A stretch of DNA of 64,000 nucleotides from HdN1 sp052035295. GTDB taxonomy: Bacteria; Pseudomonadota; Gammaproteobacteria; Pseudomonadales; Ketobacteraceae. This document shows positions 16,387 through 22,706 of this stretch, piece by piece. The notes beneath the pieces are model-generated. The model had not been told where the DNA came from. It saw only the letters and a list, made by a program, of their open reading frames with translations, and made no database searches. Made by a program: the position numbers and the translations under genes. The stretch covers positions 1-64,000 of the forward strand of contig JBPOHS010000032.1 in NCBI GenBank assembly GCA_052035295.1, read 5' to 3'. How positions within the stretch are numbered: position 1 is the first letter of the stretch; every line of letters begins with the position of its first letter.

Positions 16387-17844
16387 ATGCTCTGGGAAAA
16401 CTTTTTGCGTAATACGACCCGATTTGCCGATCTCGGCAAACTGGCCGTAGTGACGGATGACGCTGTTATTTCCTATACGGATCTGATTGCCAATGCCGAA
16501 GCCCTGGGCAACAGGCTCATGGCGGCAGGTGTTGGCCCAGGCCATGTCTTGCATGCCTATCTCGGTAACGTACCGGCGTTTGTCGTTGCGCAATTGGCGT
16601 CGCAGAAAGCCGGGTGCGTGTTCGCACCGATGGATATTGGTCTGACCGATGCCGAAGCGCGGGATCTGTTGGCGCTGACGCAAGGGGATCTCATCGTTTG
16701 TGATGCCGCTACGCGTGATCGTTGTGCAGCGATTTCCCGCAATGTCATCGTCGTGGATACGTTGGGCGTCGTTGCGCAGTCTCGTGTTGAAGCCTTGCCC
16801 GCGCCGTCGATTGATCCCGATATCGGCTGTATCCAGTTTTCCTCGGGATCCACAGGCACATCAAAAGGTATTTTGCTGAGCAAGGAGGCGTTTTACTACC
16901 GTTCGCATTACCTCGTGCAGTCGCTTGGCTTGCGTGATGACGATCGTACGCTGTGCACCCTGCCGCTCAGTCATACCCATGGCGCTGAATGTCTGGCGTT
17001 ACCCACGCTATTGGCGGGCGGTACGCTGTACCTGAAATCGCCAAAATTTGCCTTTCCGCTGTATATCATTGAAGAACTGGAACGCCATCGCATTACCTTT
17101 TTCAGTTCAATTCCCCAGTTTTATGATTTCGCCGTGAAGCTGGAAAACACGAAAACGCCTGATCTGAGTGCGCTGCGGCATCCTTTTTGTGGCAGTGCGG
17201 CGTTGGCTCGTTCGACCGCCGAGGCATTTTTCAATCGCTATGGTGTCCACATCAAACAGGGGTACGGGCTGGCGGAATTGTCGGTGATTTGCATCAACCG
17301 TCATGATCGCGAACAGGTGGTCTACGATTCCATCGGTACGCCCCTTGTCGGTATTGAATGGCGACTGGAGGGTGAAAATGAGGGCGAATTCATTGTTCGC
17401 TCCAAAGCGATGTTTTCGGGCTATTTGAATAATCCGGAGCAAACCGGCGAAAAACTTCAGGATGGCTGGTTACATACTGGCGATGTCGTGTCAGTTGATG
17501 CTGATGGCATGTTCCGGGTGATCGGTCGCAAGGAAGACTTTGTCAAAATCAATGGTTTCAAGGTGTATGCCTCGGAAGTCGAACGCGCGATTATCGGTAT
17601 CGACTGGGTAAAAGAGTGCGCTGTCGTCGCAGAAAAAAGCGATACGGGTGTCGAAACCATGATGGCCTATCTGGTGCCAGCGGATCCCGAGGCAATCAAG
17701 GTCATACCGGAAAAGGAAGTGATTAATTTTCTTCGTAAGGTTCTGTCCGAATACAAAATACCGAAAAAATACGTGCTTCGCAGCGAGTTACCGAAAAATC
17801 CGCTGGGGAAAATTTTGAAGTCCAAAATCAAGACTGAACATTGA
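16387..17844 (+). CDS. Acyl-adenylating ligase (ANL superfamily)
   Basis: A 485-residue AMP-forming acyl-CoA/acyl-ACP ligase. The P-loop 'SSGSTGTSKGI' is near residue 153, 'GYGLAELSV' near 296, 'WLHTGDV' near 360, the hinge 'KINGFKVYASEVE' near 388, and the C-terminal catalytic lysine is in 'NPLGKILK'. It is shorter than FAALs and lacks an attached carrier, so it resembles stand-alone acyl-ACP or aryl/acyl-CoA synthetases. It starts six bases after the CCR-like gene. It is AT-rich for this window: hand counts give 25/60 G+C for 17041-17100 and 21/60 for 17701-17760, against 33/60 for 61681-61740, suggesting acquisition from elsewhere. The acyl substrate is unknown; it may supply the enoyl precursor to the ACP. 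Confidence 0.88.
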   Translation: MLWENFLRNTTRFADLGKLAVVTDDAVISYTDLIANAEALGNRLMAAGVGPGHVLHAYLGNVPAFVVAQLASQKAGCVFAPMDIGLTDAEARDLLALTQGDLIVCDAATRDRCAAISRNVIVVDTLGVVAQSRVEALPAPSIDPDIGCIQFSSGSTGTSKGILLSKEAFYYRSHYLVQSLGLRDDDRTLCTLPLSHTHGAECLALPTLLAGGTLYLKSPKFAFPLYIIEELERHRITFFSSIPQFYDFAVKLENTKTPDLSALRHPFCGSAALARSTAEAFFNRYGVHIKQGYGLAELSVICINRHDREQVVYDSIGTPLVGIEWRLEGENEGEFIVRSKAMFSGYLNNPEQTGEKLQDGWLHTGDVVSVDADGMFRVIGRKEDFVKINGFKVYASEVERAIIGIDWVKECAVVAEKSDTGVETMMAYLVPADPEAIKVIPEKEVINFLRKVLSEYKIPKKYVLRSELPKNPLGKILKSKIKTEH

Positions 17845-17918
17845 TCTGGGCAAATCAATTCAATATTGAAAAATGTAGAATTCACCTCTCTCAATCTGTA
17901 CACAAAGGAAGTCATGCC

Positions 17919-18713
17919 ATGAGTATCACCGAGCAATATCAGGCCATTACCCCGTCAGGAAAGGGCGTTCGCATTACAGATCGCAAATTCACGGATTTCA
18001 CCAAGGACGAACTGCAGGCATTGCTCGATAAATACCTGTGGATCGCATTCAAGAACAATCCCATCACCATTGATGACGTCGAAGCAACGCTGACCCAGTT
18101 CGGTCCGCTCACGCAAAATGATCGTCGCAAGGGCGTTGTGTTGAATATCGACGCATCCAAAACCGATGCCGGTGAAGTACTGCTCGGTGACGGCTTTCTG
18201 CCGCTCCACCGTGATGGTTCACTGATGGGCACAGACGTCCGTTACGTCGGCATTTTTTGCACTGAATACAAAAACGTTGTTGATGGTGGCCGTACCTTCA
18301 TCGTCGACACCGAAGGTGCCATGGCTGACATGCCCACAGACGTTCTCGATCTGTTGCGTGAGCGCGGTATCGAAGGCAAGCCGGTCGACAGCTACTACCT
18401 CAAATCCTCTGACCAATGGCATCCGATCGCTGGTTTCATCAATGTCGATGGCAAGGAATTCCTGAATATCGGTTTCCCCTCGCCACGCAACGAAAAGCCC
18501 AGCTGGTTGATGCGCATTCCTGGCGTTGACGAAGCACGTTTCAATGAAATCTTCGATTTGTTGAACGATATCGTCATGAGCGAAAAATACTGCTACTACC
18601 AGGACTGGAATGAAGGCGACTTGTTGCTTCTCGACAATCGTAAAACCCTTCATGGGCGTGAAGCATTCAAGGGTCAACGCAAGCTCGCCAATATCCAGGT
18701 GCTTGCTTCCTGA
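17919..18713 (+). CDS. CarC-like Fe(II)/2-oxoglutarate oxygenase
   Basis: A 264-residue member of the TauD/clavaminate synthase-like oxygenases, similar in size to carbapenem synthase CarC. The iron triad is His97 and Asp99 in 'FLPLHRDGS' and His245 in 'KTLHGREAF', matching CarC His101, Asp103 and His251 from memory. The 2-oxoglutarate contacts Thr130 and Arg263 correspond to Thr126 ('GGRTFIVD') and Arg254. CarC Arg267, the substrate-carboxylate position by analogy with TauD Arg270, falls on Asn258 here, so the substrate should differ. CarC epimerises and desaturates the carbapenam; this enzyme might do so, or hydroxylate. The ATG at 17919 has AAAGGA about eleven bases upstream; a longer in-frame reading to 17841 starts at TTG and looks non-coding. 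Confidence 0.85.
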   Translation: MSITEQYQAITPSGKGVRITDRKFTDFTKDELQALLDKYLWIAFKNNPITIDDVEATLTQFGPLTQNDRRKGVVLNIDASKTDAGEVLLGDGFLPLHRDGSLMGTDVRYVGIFCTEYKNVVDGGRTFIVDTEGAMADMPTDVLDLLRERGIEGKPVDSYYLKSSDQWHPIAGFINVDGKEFLNIGFPSPRNEKPSWLMRIPGVDEARFNEIFDLLNDIVMSEKYCYYQDWNEGDLLLLDNRKTLHGREAFKGQRKLANIQVLAS

Positions 18714-18733
18714 TACGTTCTTTGCCTGAGAGG

Positions 18734-18765
18734 TGAGTGACGGGCGAGATGTCATCCGTCGCTCA
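18734..18765 (+). other. Hairpin between carC-like and hydroxylase genes
   Basis: TGAGTGACGG (18734-18743), a 12-base loop, and CCGTCGCTCA (18756-18765) pair over ten bases with one T-G wobble. No T-tract follows. It could stabilise the upstream mRNA or partly separate the lipid-modifying genes from the beta-lactam genes. Confidence 0.4.
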
Positions 18766-18800
18766 TCAGTTGATGTTGTCGCCCTTTGGCAGGATGTTGC

Positions 18801-19640
18801 ATGTTCGATATTTTTGATCTTTCGGTGCCGTTGACACTGACGGTCTTTCTGAAAACCGTGGTGATCATGTTGGTAGCGACTGTCGCCAATTACTTCATGC
18901 TGACGGTGCCTGCCTATTTCTATTTCAAGAAGCATTCAGGTGTCGATGCCGTGCGCTTGCAGCAAGGACAGCCGTTTGCAGGGCAGATTCGTCACGAGAT
19001 TCAGTGGTCGCTGGTGACCATGATGATTTATGCCGTGCTGTCGACCGGCGTGATCGTTGGATGGCGCTTGGGAGTATTCCCGAATTTTTATGTAGATCCA
19101 TTGCAGCACGGCTGGGTGTATCTACTGCTGAGTTTCGTGCTGGTCATTCTCGTGCAGGATGCATACTTCTACTTTGCCCATCGGGTGCTGCATACCCGCA
19201 AGCTGATCCGTTATCACGGCATTCATCATCGCTCAAAAGTCCCTACGCCCTTTGTCATGTATTGTTTCCATCCAGTCGAAGCGCTGGTGCATTTCATTCG
19301 CATGCCCATCATGCTGATGCTTTTCCCGGTGTGTCCTTTGGTGTTGATCCTTACTGAAGGTTTCATTTCGAATGTGATCAATGTTTACAGTCACACCAAT
19401 CACGAGCCGCGCTTCATGCGGCACGTTGAAAAATTGCATGGGTGGACGTCGGCCACCAGCGTATTCCACGACCTGCATCACGCCAAGGTTCGAGGCAATT
19501 ACGGCTTCTACCTGAAAATATGGGACCGGCTTTTCAATACCCTCATTCCCGAGACCGAAGCACGTACCGCTGATGTCCATCGGCAATGGCAGCAGACGAG
19601 TGATACTCAAACAGGAGCCGCTCATGGCGATCGCGCTTGA
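18801..19640 (+). CDS. Fatty acid hydroxylase / sterol desaturase family protein
   Basis: A 279-residue integral membrane di-iron protein of the sterol desaturase/fatty acid hydroxylase superfamily. Several hydrophobic segments are followed by the histidine clusters 'HRVLH' (HxxxH, near 131), 'HGIHH' (HxxHH, near 142), 'HTNHE' (near 204) and 'HDLHH' (near 226), which together bind the di-iron centre. Members hydroxylate or desaturate lipids and sterols; the substrate is not readable. The ATG at 18801 has AGGA seven bases upstream. It overlaps the following SRPBCC gene by 17 bases, so the pair is coupled. In this operon it is most simply a tailoring enzyme acting on the acyl chain of the product in the membrane. 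Confidence 0.87.
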   Translation: MFDIFDLSVPLTLTVFLKTVVIMLVATVANYFMLTVPAYFYFKKHSGVDAVRLQQGQPFAGQIRHEIQWSLVTMMIYAVLSTGVIVGWRLGVFPNFYVDPLQHGWVYLLLSFVLVILVQDAYFYFAHRVLHTRKLIRYHGIHHRSKVPTPFVMYCFHPVEALVHFIRMPIMLMLFPVCPLVLILTEGFISNVINVYSHTNHEPRFMRHVEKLHGWTSATSVFHDLHHAKVRGNYGFYLKIWDRLFNTLIPETEARTADVHRQWQQTSDTQTGAAHGDRA

Positions 19641-20109
19641 TCTGGATACCCAGTATGAATTCGAAGTGACGGCGCCGTTTGACGACGTATTTGATCTCTT
19701 GTCGGATGTTCCACTGGCGTCCAGCCTGCATCCCACCCACGAAAAAACCATTGATCTGGGCAATGGGGTGTATCAATGGGAAATGAAAAAATACGGTACT
19801 GAAAAGATTTATATGCAAACCGTTTACGCCTGTCAATATACGGCTGATCGCACCACCGGAGTGATTGCATGGACACCGGTGCCCGGCATTGGCAACGCCA
19901 GCGTGGAAGGGTTTTTCAAACTGACCCCGCAGGCGCAGGGCACACGCGTGGAGGCGAAGATTCGCAGTGTGGCGACCTTGCCCGTGCCGGCTTTCATGAA
20001 AGGGCTGGCGCTGCAAATGGTGGCTTCCGAGAACAGAAAGTTGAATGAAAAATATATCAATAAATTGATAGAACGCTTCAGAGGGGGGCGGATGTTGCGC
20101 TTCAAATAA
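19624..20109 (+). CDS. SRPBCC (START-like) ligand-binding protein
   Basis: A 161-residue protein of the SRPBCC/START-like hot-dog-cavity superfamily: 'YEFEVTAPFDDVFDLLSDV' near the N-terminus and a long C-terminal helix ('ASENRKLNEKYINKLIERF') are typical. Such domains bind hydrophobic ligands; some are cyclases or aromatases in polyketide pathways, others carriers. No catalytic motif is evident. GGAG lies seven bases before the ATG, and the start is inside the end of the hydroxylase gene. It probably binds the lipid intermediate or presents it to the membrane enzymes on either side; this is inference from context. Confidence 0.72.
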   Translation: MAIALDLDTQYEFEVTAPFDDVFDLLSDVPLASSLHPTHEKTIDLGNGVYQWEMKKYGTEKIYMQTVYACQYTADRTTGVIAWTPVPGIGNASVEGFFKLTPQAQGTRVEAKIRSVATLPVPAFMKGLALQMVASENRKLNEKYINKLIERFRGGRMLRFK

Positions 20110-20150
20110 GGCGCGACGCAACTTTAATCGACATGGATGCGCGTTGAAGT

Positions 20151-21305
20151 ATGACGGCAAAACAGTTTGCGCTGGAAAACACGGATGACCATTGTCCGCA
20201 GAATTTATCGCTGATCGATGCGGATGGTTTTTTTGCAGAGCTACAAAGCTTGCGTCGTGAGATCGATGCGGGTCTCGGTGAAGCGGATATCGCTCATCTC
20301 AAGAAAATGGAAAGTTGGGGGCGCACTTGTACGCTGGCCGGTTATCTCACTGCCGGTTTTGCCCCCAATCCCTTCAGCATGATATGCCTGGCGCTGGGGC
20401 GTGGCAATCGCTGGGCGATCATGCATCACATAGCGCATAAAGGCTATGATCGTGTGCCCGGCATTCCCGCCAAATATACCAGTCAAGTCTTTGCCCGCGG
20501 TAAGCGCCGTTATCTGGATTGGTCCGACTGGCTAACGCCAGAGGCGTGGATCTACGAGCATAATGTGCTGCACCATGCATTTACGGCTGAGCGTAAAGAC
20601 CCGGATTTGATTGAGCATAACACCGAAAGGTTACGTGAAATCCCCATACCCAAGTTTCTGCGTTTGGCCAGCATGGGCTACCTGTCGCTGATCTGGCGCC
20701 CCAGCTTTTATGCGCCGATGGCCTTGCGTGCCTTCAATGAAAGGCAGCAGGCAAAACAGGATGAAATGGGCGGGTACACTATAGGCAGCGCGTTATCGGC
20801 GTTCTTCGATGCAGAGTATTGGGCTCGCGGCTTGTTGCCCTATATCGCCAAGGAGTTCGTGGCAATGCCGCTGACGTTTGCGCCGTTTGGCCCCTGGTCG
20901 GTGTTCAGCGCCTTTGTCAATTCGGTGGGAGCGGAGTTCATCACCAGCGTGCACAGCTTTCTGGTGGTATTTCCGAATCACTGTGGAGATGATCTCTACC
21001 GTTACGATGAGCGTCCTGCCAGTCGCGCCGAGCGCAAAATCCGTCAGATTGTCAGTTCTGCCAATTACAGTACAGGAACGGATTGTCTCGGGTTTTCCCA
21101 GCTGTGGCTGAACTACCAGATCGAACATCACATATGGCCTGATATCCCCATGCTGAAATATCGGGAGGTTCAGCCCAAGGTCAAGGCGCTGTGTGAAAAG
21201 TATGGCGTTCCGTACGTGCAGGAAAATTTGTTCAAGCGCCTGAAGAAAATGGCAGATGTCGTGGTGGGCAATACGTCGATGCGTCGGGTGGATACTTTGT
21301 TCTGA
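20151..21305 (+). CDS. Membrane fatty acid desaturase
   Basis: A 384-residue membrane desaturase. The histidine boxes are 'HHIAHKG' near residue 91, 'HNVLHH' near 137, and 'QIEHH' near 324, with hydrophobic segments around 245-270. The QIEHH third box is typical of acyl-lipid front-end or Delta-type desaturases. It is not close in sequence to the leftward desaturase at 6.6 kb. It starts 41 bases after the SRPBCC gene and is the last gene of the rightward operon; a short dyad follows before convergent thrB. The probable role is unsaturation of the acyl chain of the product or of membrane lipid; the position of the double bond is unknown. Confidence 0.87.
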   Translation: MTAKQFALENTDDHCPQNLSLIDADGFFAELQSLRREIDAGLGEADIAHLKKMESWGRTCTLAGYLTAGFAPNPFSMICLALGRGNRWAIMHHIAHKGYDRVPGIPAKYTSQVFARGKRRYLDWSDWLTPEAWIYEHNVLHHAFTAERKDPDLIEHNTERLREIPIPKFLRLASMGYLSLIWRPSFYAPMALRAFNERQQAKQDEMGGYTIGSALSAFFDAEYWARGLLPYIAKEFVAMPLTFAPFGPWSVFSAFVNSVGAEFITSVHSFLVVFPNHCGDDLYRYDERPASRAERKIRQIVSSANYSTGTDCLGFSQLWLNYQIEHHIWPDIPMLKYREVQPKVKALCEKYGVPYVQENLFKRLKKMADVVVGNTSMRRVDTLF

Positions 21306-21331
21306 CGATTTTCTGAGACTTGCGCCCCGGA

Positions 21332-21360
21332 ATGATCTGTCATTCTCCGTGGCAGATCAT
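21332..21360. terminator. Possible convergent terminator after desaturase/thrB
   Basis: ATGATCTG (21332-21339) and CAGATCAT (21353-21360) form a perfect 8-bp stem with a 13-base loop in the 98 bases between the convergent desaturase and thrB ends. The T-tract is poor on both strands, so termination efficiency is doubtful. Confidence 0.35.
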
Positions 21361-21403
21361 CTCGTTTGGTATTTCGACTCCTGTTGCAAATCCGAGCGGG
21401 CAA

Positions 21404-22345
21404 TTACAATTTCAATCTTGCCAGCATCAGGTGCTTCATTGCATCGGGTGACTTTTGGGCGACGCCGAGTTTGGTTGCGTCGCAGGCATTCACCAGGCGC
21501 GACAGCCAGAAACGCAACGCTGCGAATCCCAAATAAAGTGGAAGCGTTTGTCGTTCCGCTTCCGTCAGCGTTCGCACCTGCTGATATCCGCGCAATATAG
21601 CTGCTCTTCGCTCCTCATCCAGCGAGCCATCTTCGCGATTGCACCAGTCATTGATCAGAATCGCCAGGTCGTACACGAAAACGTCGTCACAGGCGTAATA
21701 GAAATCGATGATGCCTGCCAGGGTATCACCCTCAAACAAGGCGTTATCATGAAACAGGTCACCGTGCGTGATGCCTCGAGGCAAATCAGTTCCCAGCGCT
21801 TCCTGTTGCTGCCAGCGATCGAGTTGCTCCCGCAGTAACTGCCGATCCTGCGCGTTCATACTGTCTGCCACCAAACGGTAACTGCGCTCACGCCAGTCGG
21901 CGGCGAAGTCTCCTTTCCGTCGCAGCGAGAAGCTGTCACTGGACGCATGCAGACGAGCCATGGCCATGGCGATGGCTTCGCACTGGACGGCATTTGGCGT
22001 ATGAATGTGGCTTCCACGCAGCCGGGGTACCAGCATGCAATTTTTATCGCGTATGCGCTGCAGCGCTTGACCCGCTTGATCGTGCAGTGGCGCGGGAACA
22101 GGCAGACCAACCCCCTGCAGGTGCTCCAGCAGGGCAGCAAAATACGGAAGATCGTGTTCAGGAACGGATTCGAAGACAGTCAGCACCAATGCCTTGGGTT
22201 CCCCCTGGGCATCGGTCGCCTTCAGAAAAAAATTGGAATTTTCGATGCCGGTGGTGGTGGCCTGCAGATCCTGCAGCTCCAGCCCGTTATAACGCCGTAA
22301 AAAAGCGGCGACTTCATTGAATTCGAGCTGCGTGTAGACTGACAT
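21404..22345 (-). CDS. thrB: Homoserine kinase, APH-fold type
   Basis: A 313-residue kinase-like protein of the type II homoserine kinase (ThrB2) family, which has an aminoglycoside phosphotransferase fold and phosphorylates homoserine on the way to threonine. The catalytic loop is 'GITHGDLFHDN' (about residue 190) and the metal-binding segment is 'AGIIDFYYACDD' (about 209). The N-terminus 'MSVYTQLEFNEVAAFLRRY' is typical of the gammaproteobacterial form. A DUF2782 gene lies immediately upstream on the same strand, an association that I recall from Pseudomonas next to polA and znu. Choline/aminoglycoside kinase paralogues are the alternative, but the neighbourhood supports ThrB. Confidence 0.88.
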   Translation of the reverse strand: MSVYTQLEFNEVAAFLRRYNGLELQDLQATTTGIENSNFFLKATDAQGEPKALVLTVFESVPEHDLPYFAALLEHLQGVGLPVPAPLHDQAGQALQRIRDKNCMLVPRLRGSHIHTPNAVQCEAIAMAMARLHASSDSFSLRRKGDFAADWRERSYRLVADSMNAQDRQLLREQLDRWQQQEALGTDLPRGITHGDLFHDNALFEGDTLAGIIDFYYACDDVFVYDLAILINDWCNREDGSLDEERRAAILRGYQQVRTLTEAERQTLPLYLGFAALRFWLSRLVNACDATKLGVAQKSPDAMKHLMLARLKL

Positions 22346-22360
22346 GCGTTAGATCCGCAG

Positions 22361-22675
22361 TTACCAGGACAGAATCACCCATTCAGGCACCAGCAGTCGA
22401 TCGCTGGCATTTTGAATGAAGTTCCCATCCCCTTTGAGGTCGACGAGGAAATAGGGTTTGCCCTTTTTGGGAATCACCTTGAGACCGTAAACGCGACCGT
22501 CAATCTGATGGATTTCGATCAGTTGATCCTTGTCTTGCACGATCGTCACCTGCTCCTTTTTCTTGGGCAGGATGGGTGTTTCATCTTCGGTCTGTGGCTC
22601 CACTTTGGCAGCGGCAAGCGAAGGCAGCAGTGCAAGGGCAGGCAACAGGAACGCGGCAAGCAGCAAACGTTTCAT
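22361..22675 (-). CDS. DUF2782 family exported protein
   Basis: A 104-residue small exported protein. The start at 22675 gives 'MKRLLLAAFLLPALALLPSLAAAK', a clear signal peptide. The mature part has a charged stretch followed by 'RVYGLKVIPKKGKPYFLVD' and ends 'VPEWVILSW', matching the DUF2782 family that usually accompanies thrB and polA in gammaproteobacteria. Function is unknown. It ends 15 bases before thrB and is probably co-transcribed with it. Confidence 0.8.
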   Translation of the reverse strand: MKRLLLAAFLLPALALLPSLAAAKVEPQTEDETPILPKKKEQVTIVQDKDQLIEIHQIDGRVYGLKVIPKKGKPYFLVDLKGDGNFIQNASDRLLVPEWVILSW

Positions 22676-22706
22676 AGGGGTATCCGTTGGCTCAGAAACC
22701 ACCATT

